This document shows positions 1-8,523 of a stretch of 64,000 bases of DNA, one piece after another. The notes beneath the pieces were generated by a model, which saw only the letters and a list, made by a program, of their open reading frames with translations, had not been told where the DNA came from and did not search any database. Every line of letters begins with the position of its first letter. Position 1 is the first letter of the stretch. This stretch comes from SHZI01 sp964384525 (GTDB lineage: Bacteria; Pseudomonadota; Gammaproteobacteria; Steroidobacterales; GCA-2729495). A program made the position numbers and the translations under genes. The DNA is taken from NCBI GenBank assembly GCA_964384525.1, contig CAYLKO010000001.1, positions 1 through 64,000 on the forward strand, in the 5' to 3' direction.

Positions 1-56
1 CGGGCGCGCCGGTTGGGGAGCCGCACGCAGTCTTTTAAATCTATTCCGGCGCGCCG

Positions 57-1007
57 GTGCCCGCGGGCCTCGATGCCGTCGTGCCGCTGGAAGAGGTCAG
101 CGTGACGCCAGCCTCCCCCGCGACCACCGCGGGCAGCGATCATGCCACCACGCTGCACCTCGGCCAGCCACTCCGGGCCGGGCAGAACATCCGCCAGGCC
201 GGCGAAGATTTTCAGCAGGGGCAACCGATCCTCGCGGCTGGAACCCGGCTCGGCCCGCATCAGCTGATGGCACTCGCTGCCTGTGGCATCGACAGCATCG
301 CAGTGGAGCACCCGCTGCAGGTCGCGATCCTGACGACCGGCACGGAACTCGCCCTTGAGGGCGCGACACTGGCTCCGGGCCGGATCCGCGATGCGAATGG
401 ACCATACCTGCGCGCACTGGTGCCCCTGCTCGGCGCCGGGCTGAAGACCATGGCCACGGCCACCGATGAAACCATCGATCTCGAAACGCAATTGCGGGCG
501 CTGGCCGAGGGTGCGGATGTGGTGCTGATCACCGGCGGCGTCTCCGCCGGCAAACTCGACCTCGTGCCCGCGGCCGTGCAGTCGCTGGGTGGCGAAATTC
601 TCTTCCACAAGGTGGCGATCCGCCCCGGCAAGCCGTTGCTGCACGCCCGGCTGCCGAACGGCACGCTGGTGTTCGGCCTGCCCGGCAATCCGGTTGCAGT
701 GGCGGTCGGCATGCGGTTTTTCGTGATCCCCGCACTGCGGGCCCTGCAGGGGCTTGCGCCGGAAGCGGCCACGCCGGCCGTCACGAGAGAGGCGGTGCGG
801 GGCCGCGGGTCGCTGCGTTTTTTTGCCAAGGCGCGGGTTGCAGTCAGTGCGTCGGGCCAACGCGAAGTGCTGATCCTGCCAGGGCAGGAAGCCTTCCGGA
901 TTGCGCCCTTGCTCGCGGCCAATTGCTGGGCCGTCGTCGCCGAAGGGATCGATGTGGTACCGGCCGGCGGCGAACTGGCGACCTGGCCGCTATACCCGGA
1001 AGACTGA
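57..1007 (+). CDS. moeA: Molybdopterin molybdenumtransferase MoeA, 5'-truncated
   Basis: MoeA inserts molybdate into adenylylated molybdopterin in the cytoplasm. The visible protein has the C-terminal two thirds of the family: the GAPVPAG segment at its start, the MPT-binding core with ITGGVSAG and AIRPGKP near residues 160-190, GLPGNPVA, and a C-terminal domain IV. Only about 316 of the usual 400 residues are present. Homology begins at base 48, but an in-frame TAA lies at 36-38 and bases 1-45 do not encode MoeA. The first possible start, GTG at 57, is inside the conserved motif, so this is not a natural start. A near copy of bases 48-59 occurs at 3-14, suggesting a breakpoint or assembly edge. 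It is convergent with mobB, 6 bp away, which fits a molybdenum cofactor locus. Identity is secure; whether the gene is intact in the genome is unknown. Confidence 0.9.
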   Translation: MPAGLDAVVPLEEVSVTPASPATTAGSDHATTLHLGQPLRAGQNIRQAGEDFQQGQPILAAGTRLGPHQLMALAACGIDSIAVEHPLQVAILTTGTELALEGATLAPGRIRDANGPYLRALVPLLGAGLKTMATATDETIDLETQLRALAEGADVVLITGGVSAGKLDLVPAAVQSLGGEILFHKVAIRPGKPLLHARLPNGTLVFGLPGNPVAVAVGMRFFVIPALRALQGLAPEAATPAVTREAVRGRGSLRFFAKARVAVSASGQREVLILPGQEAFRIAPLLAANCWAVVAEGIDVVPAGGELATWPLYPED

Positions 1008-1013
1008 CGCCAG

Positions 1014-1535
1014 CTAAACGGGTGGCTTGCGCTCCGGCAGCTGCAGCGTACGGAGGATGAAGGCGGCAATCGCCGGCACGTCGTCACGCGGGAGCACCGG
1101 CAGGGATTCATCCGGCAACGGGTCATCACTGACGATCGCCACCACGCCCGGTGCGCTGCCCGCAATGCGGGGCGCCGGCGCCGCCTCACGCCGCAGCTCC
1201 AGCCGCGGGTGAGCACCGGACTTCCAGCCCTCGACCAGCACCAGGTCAACGCCGCTCATCTGCGCCACCAGGGCTGCCAATCCGGGTTCGTCAGCCGCTG
1301 ATTGCAGCTCGCGAATGTGGGCAATGCGCCGGTCGGAAGCCACGATCACTTCGCAGGCGCCGGCGGCGCGATGTTCGTGGCTGTCCTTGCCGGGCTGGTC
1401 GATGTCGAAATCGTGGTGGGCGTGCTTCAGCGTGCCGACCCGCCACCCCCGGCTGACCAGCTCCCGGATCAGCGCGACGATCAGGGTGGTCTTGCCGGCA
1501 TTCTTGTAACCGGCAATGCCGAAAGTCGGCACCAC
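1014..1535 (-). CDS. mobB: Molybdopterin-guanine dinucleotide biosynthesis protein MobB
   Basis: MobB is a small P-loop GTPase that assists MobA in attaching GMP to molybdopterin. The Walker A motif GYKNAGKTT lies close to the N-terminus, followed by GTLKHAHHDF and DSHEHRAAGA, both characteristic of MobB, and by the VEGWK segment near the middle. I chose the GTG at 1535 because the family normally begins a few residues before the P-loop. An ATG at 1616 in the same frame would add 27 residues lacking family similarity and would overlap the end of the HiPIP gene. No strong ribosome binding site is visible at either start. The gene lies between moeA (convergent) and HiPIP (same strand). Function is well supported; the start is uncertain. 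Confidence 0.88.
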   Translation of the reverse strand: MVPTFGIAGYKNAGKTTLIVALIRELVSRGWRVGTLKHAHHDFDIDQPGKDSHEHRAAGACEVIVASDRRIAHIRELQSAADEPGLAALVAQMSGVDLVLVEGWKSGAHPRLELRREAAPAPRIAGSAPGVVAIVSDDPLPDESLPVLPRDDVPAIAAFILRTLQLPERKPPV

Positions 1536-1588
1536 CCGGTTGGCGGGTGATGCGACGATCGGCTTGCCAGGATTGTCGGTGGTCGCGA

Positions 1589-1939
1589 TCAGGCCTTCTT
1601 CGCCCAGGCGCTGCACCAGCCGTTGGCGTGCACGAGCTTGCCCGGGAAGATCGCGCAGGGGCGGTATTCATCGCCATCCTTGCCCTGGTTCTGGGATCAG
1701 TTGGCGCTGTGTTGATCTGCAGTCCAGCGGGCGGCCTGTGGATTCTTGCGGTCGACCTTTTTGGTGTCTTCCACGTACAGCAGGGCCTTGGCGGACGGAT
1801 CGTCGAGGGTCAGCTTCGGCATGGCCGCCTGGGCCTGCGCGGTGCTGGCCACAACCGTGTTCAGAAGTACGGCGCCGGCGGGGACCGCCATTGCCACCTG
1901 CGTCAGAAAACGACGCCGGGATTCATCAGGCTTGTTCAC
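1589..1939 (-). pseudogene. High-potential iron-sulfur protein (HiPIP) with in-frame UGA at a cluster cysteine
   Basis: HiPIPs are periplasmic electron carriers with one [4Fe-4S] cluster held by four cysteines. A GTG start at 1939, preceded by GGAAGG, gives a Tat signal (SRRRFL, then a hydrophobic stretch to AQAQA). The mature part matches HiPIP up to DQHSAN, where TGA occurs at 1699-1697. The same frame continues past the stop with QGKDGDEYRPCAIFPGK and NGWCSAW to a TGA ending at 1589, a normal HiPIP C-terminus containing cysteines 3 and 4. By alignment to the family pattern, cysteine 1 is Ser (1708-1706) and cysteine 2 is the TGA. Both first ligands are therefore altered while the rest of the frame is intact. 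The simplest reading is a recently inactivated gene or local sequence error. Selenocysteine read-through is possible but unsupported. Confidence 0.8.
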
Positions 1940-2054
1940 GTGCAATTCCTTCCATGAATGGTCGGTGATCAAAGAGGTATCACCGATGCAAGTTTAACAA
2001 CCGGTCCGGTGAATCGCACCTGAAAATGCTGCAGCAACGGATAGAATCAGCCAC

Positions 2055-2846
2055 ATGTCTCCGGTCATCACGCTCACCACCGATTTCGGGCACCGTGGTC
2101 CCTTCGTGGGGGTGATGAAGGGCGCGATCCTGACGCGCCTGCCCACGGCCCGGATCATCGACCTGACCCACGAGATTCCGGCGCACTGGCCGGTGGAGGC
2201 CGGCTTCTGGCTGGCGCGCTCATTCCGGTATTTTCCGGCGGGCACGGTGCACGTCGCAGTGGTGGATCCGGGCGTGGGCACGGGACGCAGCATCATCGCC
2301 GGCGCCCGGGACGGCCATGTTTTCCTGGCGCCGGACAACGGCCTGCTGGAACCGGTGCTCGGCCTGCATCCGGCGCATTGCCATCGACTGGCTGATGCCT
2401 GGCGGCTGAAGCAGGACTGGCCGGGGCCGAGCAGCACCTTCCATGGTCGCGACATCTTCGCGCCACTCGCCGCCGACCTGGCTGCCGGTCGCGCGCAACT
2501 GGCAGACATCGGTCCGGCTGTGGATGAGCTGATCCCGTCACTGCAGGAAGAGCCCGAGGCGGATGCCCACGGGACGCGCGGCACGGTGATCGCGATCGAC
2601 AACTTCGGCAACCTGATCACCAATATCGATGGCGCGCTGATCGCCGGCTACCGGCGCCCCGAAGTCCTCGCCGCCGGCCGCCGCCTGACCGTGCTGCGCA
2701 CTTACGGCGAGGCCAGGCCCGGCGAGTTCCTGGCGCTTGTCAATTCCTTTGGCGTCCTGGAAATTGCCCGCTCCGAGGGCAATGCCGCCGAAGCCCTGGG
2801 CCTGGGCCGGGGCGCACCGGTGATGGTGCTGAACGCCACGCGTTAG
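2055..2846 (+). CDS. S-adenosyl-L-methionine hydrolase (adenosine-forming), DUF62/SAM hydroxide adenosyltransferase family
   Basis: Members of this family hydrolyse S-adenosylmethionine to adenosine and methionine using an activated water; fluorinase and chlorinase are halide-using relatives. The 263-residue length is normal. Diagnostic segments are ITLTTDFG at the N-terminus, DLTHEIP, VHVAVVDPGVGT and FLAPDNGLL in the first domain, and a C-terminal domain with IDNFGNLITNI. The ATG at 2055 is directly followed by the first beta strand, as expected. It stands alone on the plus strand, convergent with glnS 9 bp downstream, so context does not refine its role. The halogenase branch cannot be formally excluded without an alignment, but housekeeping hydrolase is far more likely. 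Confidence 0.88.
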   Translation: MSPVITLTTDFGHRGPFVGVMKGAILTRLPTARIIDLTHEIPAHWPVEAGFWLARSFRYFPAGTVHVAVVDPGVGTGRSIIAGARDGHVFLAPDNGLLEPVLGLHPAHCHRLADAWRLKQDWPGPSSTFHGRDIFAPLAADLAAGRAQLADIGPAVDELIPSLQEEPEADAHGTRGTVIAIDNFGNLITNIDGALIAGYRRPEVLAAGRRLTVLRTYGEARPGEFLALVNSFGVLEIARSEGNAAEALGLGRGAPVMVLNATR

Positions 2847-2855
2847 TCACTGGCG

Positions 2856-4559
2856 TTAGTCGCTGGCGGCCTCGCTGAGCGCCGCTTCCTCGAGCTTGGC
2901 CCAGGAATCCCGCAGCGTCACCACGCGATTGAATACCGGCCGGTCCGCCCGGTGGTCGAGCGTATCAGCCACGAAATAACCCAGCCGCTCGAACTGCACC
3001 ACGGTCCCCGGCGCCAGCGTGGCCAGCGCAGGCTCGAGTCGTGCGGCGGAAACGACCTGCTGCGAATCGTGTTTGAGAAAGCTCTTGAAGTCCGGGCGTG
3101 TGTCATCGGCCGCCTTGCCATCCGGGCGCGGCACGGAAAACAGCCGGTCATACAGCCGGACTTCGGCGCTGATCGCCTGCCCGGCACTGACCCAGTGGAT
3201 CGTGCCCTTCACCTTGCGCTCGGCGCCACTCAAGCCGCTGCGGGTTTCCGGATCGTAGGTACAGTGCACCTCGGTGATCCCACCGGCGGCATCCTTGATC
3301 ACGGCTGTGCATTTGATGATGTAGCCGTAGCGCAGCCGGACCTCGCCGCCGGGCTGCAGGCGGAAGAACTTCTTCGGCGCGTTCTCCATGAAGTCGTCCT
3401 GCTCGATCCACAGCTCGCGCCCGAAGGGCAGCTGCCGCTCGCCCAGCGCCGGCTGGTCCGGATGGTTGATGGCGGCCAGCCATTCCGTCTGTCCGGCAGG
3501 GTAATTGGTCAGCACCACCTTGAGCGGTTTCAGCACGGCCATGGCGCGGGAGGCCTGCGTATTCAGTTCGTCCCGCACGCAGTTTTCCAGCGCACTCATC
3601 TGGATCAGGTGGTCCTTCTTGGTCACGCCGACCCGCCGCGAAAACTCGCGCAGCGCAGCCGGCGGATACCCGCGACGGCGCATGCCGGCAATCGTCGGCA
3701 TGCGCGGATCGTCCCAGCCATCGACCCTGGCGAGTTCGATCAATTCGGCGAGCTTGCGCTTGCTGGTGATCGTGAAGGCGAGATTCAGCCGGGAAAATTC
3801 GATCTGGCGCGGCCGCGCCGGCAGGCTCAGGTTGTCGAGCAACCACTCGTAAAGCGGCCGGTGATCCTCGAACTCCAGGGTGCACAGCGAATGGGTGATG
3901 CCCTCGAGCGCGTCGGACACGGTGTGGGCAAAGTCGTACATCGGGTAGATGCACCAGGCATCGCCCGTGCGCTGGTGGGTGGCCCGCCGGATCCGGTACA
4001 GCACCGGGTCCCGCAGGTTGATGTTGGGCGCAGCCATGTCGATTTTTGCCCGCAGGGCATGGGCGCCGTCGGCAAACTCGCCGGCCCGCATGCGGGCAAA
4101 GAGATCCAGGTTCTCGGCCACCGTCCGGTTGCGGTACGGGCTGTTCCGGCCGGCGGCGGTGAGCGTCCCGCGATGCTCGCGGATCTGCTCTTGGCTCAGG
4201 CTGTCGACATAGGCCTTGCCGGCCTCGATCAGCTCCACGGCGCAGGCGTGCAGGCGGTCGAAGTAGTCGGAGGCGTGGGTCAGCCGGTCGCCCCAGTCAA
4301 AGCCCAGCCAGTGCACGTTGTCGACGATCGCATCGACGAAGGCCTGGTCCTCCTTCAGCGGGTTGGTGTCGTCCAGCCGCAGGAAGCACCGGCCATCATT
4401 TTCGGCAGCCACGCCGAAATTCAGGCAGATCGCCTTGATGTGGCCGATATGCAGGTAGCCGTTCGGCTCCGGCGGGAAGCGCGTCACGATGCGGGCATGA
4501 CGACCGGTGGCCAGATCATCAGCGATGATCTGGCGAATGAAATCACGGGGTTCCGACAT
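2856..4559 (-). CDS. glnS: Glutaminyl-tRNA synthetase
   Basis: Class I aminoacyl-tRNA synthetase charging tRNA-Gln with glutamine in the cytoplasm. The protein has 567 residues, close to the E. coli enzyme. The N-terminal Rossmann fold carries the HIGH motif in PNGYLHIGHIKAI (about residues 30-42), a glutamine/tRNA-specific FRLDDTNP-like segment (LRLDDTNP), and the KMSKS-class loop as ITSKRK near residue 270. The C-terminal anticodon-binding beta-barrels follow, with WIEQDDF and GYIIKCT. The presence of GlnS rather than only GatCAB fits a Gammaproteobacterium. The gene is monocistronic, convergent with the SAM hydrolase and divergent from the TonB receptor. Confidence 0.97.
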   Translation of the reverse strand: MSEPRDFIRQIIADDLATGRHARIVTRFPPEPNGYLHIGHIKAICLNFGVAAENDGRCFLRLDDTNPLKEDQAFVDAIVDNVHWLGFDWGDRLTHASDYFDRLHACAVELIEAGKAYVDSLSQEQIREHRGTLTAAGRNSPYRNRTVAENLDLFARMRAGEFADGAHALRAKIDMAAPNINLRDPVLYRIRRATHQRTGDAWCIYPMYDFAHTVSDALEGITHSLCTLEFEDHRPLYEWLLDNLSLPARPRQIEFSRLNLAFTITSKRKLAELIELARVDGWDDPRMPTIAGMRRRGYPPAALREFSRRVGVTKKDHLIQMSALENCVRDELNTQASRAMAVLKPLKVVLTNYPAGQTEWLAAINHPDQPALGERQLPFGRELWIEQDDFMENAPKKFFRLQPGGEVRLRYGYIIKCTAVIKDAAGGITEVHCTYDPETRSGLSGAERKVKGTIHWVSAGQAISAEVRLYDRLFSVPRPDGKAADDTRPDFKSFLKHDSQQVVSAARLEPALATLAPGTVVQFERLGYFVADTLDHRADRPVFNRVVTLRDSWAKLEEAALSEAASD

Positions 4560-4763
4560 GGATCAGAGTGCTCTTGAAAGGCGACGGCCACTTCGACCGT
4601 GGCCGCGACCATAAAGGAAAGCCCGGTGGACTGTCCATCGGCCGCCCGGCAGGGGTGGCTGTGGCTCATACACGACAAAATTGACGAAAGTCGGTAATCG
4701 CAGTAGTTTCCACGGTTGACAAGCCGATCTTGTTTCATTTCAGGGGTGAGGGGAACTTCGAAT

Positions 4764-7326
4764 ATGTCGAACGCAACACGCGCTGTCGTGCCGTGCGCGG
4801 GCCTTAGGGTGCTCGCGCTGTCTGCCACTGCCATTGCCACCCTGCTGACCGGGCAGGTGGCCATCGCCGCCCCCGACAGCCTCACGGAAATCATCGTCAC
4901 CGTCCGTCAGCGGGCCGAGTCGATCCAGGACGTCCCGGGGTCGGTTGCGGCCTTCTCCAGCGCCCAGATCGAGCTCCAGCGCCCAGATCGAGTCGCTGGG
5001 CATCCATCGGGCCGAGGATTTCATCGGCCAGACGCCGGGTGTGTCGATCGTCAATGCCGCTGAAGTGGCCGACACGCAGGTGAACATCCGCGGCATCAAC
5101 GGCACCCGCGATGCCGAAACCAACTATGCGCTGATCATCGATGGCGTGCTGATGACCAACCCGGCGGCGCTGAACCGCGAGTATCTGAACCTGCAGCAGA
5201 TCGAAATTCTCAAGGGCCCGCAGGGTGCGCTCTACGGGCGCAACGCGGCCGCCGGCGCCATCGTCATCACGACCGCCAGGCCCGGCGATCAGTGGGGTGG
5301 CAACGTCAAGGCGTCCTACGCCCAGGATTCGACCTACTCCCTGTCCGGCCTCCTCGGCGGCCCGGTCAGCGACACACTCGGCGTCAGCCTGTCCGCCAAT
5401 TACCAGGACAGCGACGGCTATTACCGCAACCGTTACCTCGGCGGCGACAGGAATGTCGACTATTTCGAGAGCTGGGACGTGAACGCGCGGGCGATATGGG
5501 AGCCGACTTCCAAACTGAGCGTGGACGGCAAGGTTCGCGTGGGCTCGGTGGACGCCGGGGCAATCACCTTCAACTCCCTGTTCCACATTCCGAGCCTGGT
5601 GGGCTTTCTGGAAACCGCCTTTGGCTACACGCCAGCAGACGCCGCCTTTGCCAATGAGGACGTCAACGGCCACCACTTCGAGTTCGACAATAACATCAAG
5701 CCGTACAACAACCAGGACTCTCTGGAAGCCTCGATCAAGGCCGACTACGACCTCGGCTGGGCCGACCTCACCGCCTGGACGCTCTACAGCGACATCGAGA
5801 ACGATCTGGGCGCCGACGGCACCAGCGGCGCCTTTGGCTTCTTCTTTGCCGACCAGCAGTGCATCGATACAACCGCACAGCTCAATGCGGACGGCTACAA
5901 GCTGATCCCGCCGCAGATGATCGGCCCCACGCCGGCGTTCTCGCTGTTCGGCGCCTACACCCCAACCGCCTGCGACGGCACGCAGTTCCAGCGGCGCGAC
6001 CAGAAAGACTACTCGGTGGAAATCCGCCTGGCGTCGAAGGGTGATCAGCGGCTCCGCTGGCTGACTGGCCTGTACTACCTGAATCTGGAGCGCGAAGTGG
6101 CCGTGAACACCGGCATCGACCGGGGCTTTGGCGCCTTCAGAACCCCCTTCACCACCGACCCCAGAAACCCCTCCGAACAGCTGGTCCACGACGAATTCAA
6201 GACCGACGTGTATGCCGTCTTCGGTCAGCTCGCCTACGACATCACCGACAAGGTCGAAGCCTCGGTCGCCCTGCGCTATGACCGCGAAGAACGTGATGTG
6301 CGGAGCCTCGTGCCAACCAATGCCACCTCCCTCTACATCGACACCTGTGGTGACGGGCGGGTGAACTCGCCGATCAATCCGGGCCTCTGCGCGACCGGCA
6401 GCATCGCCCCCCAGAGCAAGACCTTCGACGAACTCGAGCCGAAGCTGTCCTTGACCTGGGATGCCACGGAGCTCACCACGGTGTATGGCACCGCCGGTGT
6501 CGGCTTCAAGAGCGGCGGCTTCAACAACCAGGGTTCTGCGGCCACCATCGATCTCTTCATCAACCAGCCGCTGATGGGACCTGGCGGGCCGTTCGCCGGC
6601 AGTGGCTACGCCCCCGTCACCACCCAGGACTCGTACAAAAAGGAAACCTCCACGGCCTACGAGCTGGGTGTGAAATCGCACAGCCTCGATGACCGGCTGC
6701 GCTACGAACTGGCCGCCTATTACGTCGATGTGGACGACATGCAGTTCTTCGAGTTCATGGTCGGCGGTTTCGGCCTGTTGCGGGTTGTCTCCAACATCGA
6801 CGAGGTGGACATCAAGGGCATCGAGGCCTCGGTCAGCCTCGCGGCCACGGACTGGCTGACGATGTATGCCGGCTTCAACCGGAACTCCACGGAGATCAAG
6901 AAGAACAGCGTGCGGCCGGACAGCGTGGGCAACGCCTCGCCCTACACGCCGGACTACACCGCCAACGCCGGTGCCCAGGTCACCTACCCGTTGTCAGCCG
7001 GCTACGATTTCGTCGGCAGCATGGATGTCTCCTGGGTGGGTGAAACGTGGTTCCACGTCATCCAGAACAACACCCGGCCGACGATCTTCTCGCTGGCCTT
7101 CCCGCTGGGTGCCGCGGACTTCTCCAAGACCCAGCGTGATGCCTACGCACTCGTCAACCTGCGGGCCGGTGTTTCCGGTGATCGCTGGTCGCTGATCGGC
7201 TTCATCGACAACGCACTCGACAAAAACTGGCTGCGCGAAGTGATTCCGGCGCCGGAATTCGGCGGCACCTTCGATCATCCGGGTTCGGAGCGGCGGGCCG
7301 GTGTGGAAGCCACGTTCAAGTTCTGA
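4764..7326 (+). CDS. TonB-dependent receptor, reading frame broken by a 19-bp tandem duplication
   Basis: Outer-membrane beta-barrel receptor for TonB-driven import; substrate not identifiable. The ATG at 4764 follows a GAGGGG site and opens a signal peptide ending near IAAPDS. The TonB box is EIIVT, and the plug domain contains FIGQTPGVSIV, NIRGI, IIDGVL, IEILKGPQGALYGRNAAAGAI. The barrel runs to a C-terminal phenylalanine (EATFKF), the usual ending. Between 4955 and 4992 a 19-bp unit is perfectly repeated; this shifts the frame so that the N-terminal 65 or so residues and the remaining roughly 780 lie in different frames. Removing one unit restores a continuous plug (SSAQIESLGIHRAED). Either the gene is inactive or phase-variable, or the duplication is an assembly error. 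RidA follows 13 bp downstream and may be co-transcribed. Confidence 0.88.
4955..4992. repeat. Perfect 19-bp tandem duplication (2 units)
   Basis: Units 4955-4973 and 4974-4992 are identical and abut directly. Nineteen is not a multiple of three, so the second copy shifts the reading frame of the TonB receptor inside its plug domain. Deleting one unit restores the family-typical sequence. Confidence 0.95.
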
Positions 7327-7339
7327 GCGGAAAGACGGC

Positions 7340-7765
7340 ATGGCGGCAAATGAGACAGCAGGGGTTCGGGCCGAAGCAATCAAGCTGGAGCCGGATCCCC
7401 TGCTGCCCTTCCGGATCGCCTCCGGGTATCGGGTGGGCGATCTGGTGTACACCTCCGGTCAGGCGGCCATCGACGAGCACGGCCAGCTCGTCGGGGTCGA
7501 TGACTTCGATGCCCAGGCAGCCTGCACCTTCGGCAACCTGAAGCGGGTGCTGGAGGCCGCCGGCTCCTCGCTGGAGCAGGTCATCAAGGTCACGATCTAC
7601 CTGACCGACATGCAGAACTTCCCGAAGATCGTCGAGCTCCGCGGTCGCTACTTTCGCGCTCCCTGGCCGGCGGACACCATCGTTGAAGTGCGCTCGCTCG
7701 CCCTGCCGGAGCTGATGATCGAGATCGAAGCCATCGCGCTGGCGACGGGTTCCATCCGTCGTTGA
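7340..7765 (+). CDS. RidA/YjgF/YER057c/UK114 family protein
   Basis: RidA-family proteins are small trimeric enzymes; the archetype hydrolyses reactive enamine/imine intermediates to ketoacids, while other subgroups act on different imine-like substrates. The protein has 141 residues, with GYRVGDLVYTSGQ near residue 28, NLKRVLEAAGSS in the middle, the KVTIYLTDM strand and the C-terminal IEIEAIAL strand. The canonical RidA arginine in the active site (in SxPARxxV) appears replaced: the aligned stretch reads WPADTIVEVRSL, so this may belong to a paralogous Rid subgroup rather than true RidA. The start at 7340 is preceded by GGAAAG. The short gap to the TonB receptor suggests one transcript. Confidence 0.85.
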   Translation: MAANETAGVRAEAIKLEPDPLLPFRIASGYRVGDLVYTSGQAAIDEHGQLVGVDDFDAQAACTFGNLKRVLEAAGSSLEQVIKVTIYLTDMQNFPKIVELRGRYFRAPWPADTIVEVRSLALPELMIEIEAIALATGSIRR

Positions 7766-7779
7766 CGCGGCAGGCGCGT

Positions 7780-8181
7780 TCAGCCGGCCAGAAAGGTCGG
7801 GACACGCAGACTGCTGCGGGCCAACTCGAAACTGGCAGGACGGATATCGACCTTGCGGTCGCCGGCACCGAGACGTTCACCCGTCTCCCGCACCCGCACC
7901 TGATCGCCGAACATGGCGATGATCGAACGGGTCAGGCGGGCAGCGTCGGCCGGTGACATCTTGCGCACCGAGACCTGCACGCTGGTTTCCCGTTCCGTGG
8001 GCGGCACGGCCTGCATGGCCTCGCGCAGGGCTTCAAAGCGCGACTGGATCGACGGTGACACATCGGTCACGGCCAGAGCCTCCAGGTGATTCACATAGGC
8101 GCTGATCAGCCGCTGCTTGAGGGTTTCCTCACTGGCAAGCGTCCGGACGGCGGCATAGAAACTGTCGGCTACGTGGCACAT
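7780..8181 (-). CDS. Conserved-looking small protein of unknown function
   Basis: I do not recognise a family. The 133-residue product begins MCHVADSFYAAVRTLASEE after a good GAGGGA ribosome binding site 8 bp upstream. The first 75 residues look helical and charged; a stretch with SVQVSVRKMSPADAARLTRSII follows, and the C-terminus is moderately hydrophobic. There is no signal peptide, membrane segment or cysteine pair. The gene is convergent with ridA, 14 bp away, and is preceded by the repeat-rich gap region. Codon usage looks like the neighbouring genes, so I believe it is real. Confidence 0.6.
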   Translation of the reverse strand: MCHVADSFYAAVRTLASEETLKQRLISAYVNHLEALAVTDVSPSIQSRFEALREAMQAVPPTERETSVQVSVRKMSPADAARLTRSIIAMFGDQVRVRETGERLGAGDRKVDIRPASFELARSSLRVPTFLAG

Positions 8182-8346
8182 GGATCCCTCGAATTCTTGT
8201 TATTGGTGGATCGTTTTTTATTGGCGTCTTGTTTCGCACCACTGGCGGGTGCGTTCAAGATCTGGTGCCTGAAATGATAGGGCCTTCCCTCCGCCGGTCA
8301 ACGCGCACACGTACAGCCTGTGCGCCCCATCACGCGCCACCAGACA

Positions 8347-8387
8347 TAACTACCCAAAAAGGTACCGGACTCCGGAAATGGTAGTTA
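8347..8387. repeat. Palindromic repeat copy R1
   Basis: About 40 bp with inverted outer arms TAACTACC and GGTAGTTA enclosing the asymmetric core GGTACCGGACTCC (8361-8373). It belongs to a family seen five times in the window. A further half copy (GGTAACTAC, 8394-8402) abuts the scaffold gap, so another copy probably lies in the missing sequence. Confidence 0.85.
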
Positions 8388-8402
8388 CCTGGCGGTAACT
8401 AC

Positions 8403-8412
8403 NNNNNNNNNN
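8403..8412. other. Scaffold gap (10 N)
   Basis: Ten consecutive N, equal in size to the other gap at 51816, so a placeholder of unknown true length. It lies between repeat copies R1 and R2 in opposite orientation, which probably broke the assembly. The 8182-8523 stretch holds no gene I can support. Confidence 0.97.
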
Positions 8413-8476
8413 GCCCCCACATTACAAACCAACCCATATTGTATCCTTTCTCCTTAATTTTTTTTAACTTGGCGTA

Positions 8477-8515
8477 AACTACCTTTTCCGTAGTCCGGTA
8501 CCTGGATTGGTAGTT
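8477..8515. repeat. Palindromic repeat copy R2 (inverted)
   Basis: Arms AACTACC and GGTAGTT with the core GTAGTCCGGTACC (8490-8502), the reverse complement of the R1/R3 core with one mismatch. It ends 8 bp past the stop codon of the amidohydrolase gene and forms an inverted pair with R3 on the gene's other side. Confidence 0.85.
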
Positions 8516-8523
8516 GTTGCGGG

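Noticed and set aside
1640..1699. Selenocysteine insertion signal after the HiPIP UGA
   Set aside because: Only a weak imperfect hairpin is present, no typical loop, and a second cysteine ligand is also lost, so recoding is kept as a question and not as an annotation.
2952..4577. Long plus-strand open frame (541 codons) opposite glnS
   Set aside because: It is the antisense of a fully conserved glnS; the translation has no family features and is rich in R, H, V and Q, as expected from GC-rich antisense.
4716..4721. TTGACA hexamer upstream of the first TonB receptor
   Set aside because: No acceptable -10 hexamer is found 16-18 bp downstream; not enough for a promoter call.
4897..6681. Minus-strand open frame of 594 codons opposite the TonB receptor
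   Set aside because: Antisense shadow: the plus strand encodes a recognisable receptor and the minus translation lacks domains.
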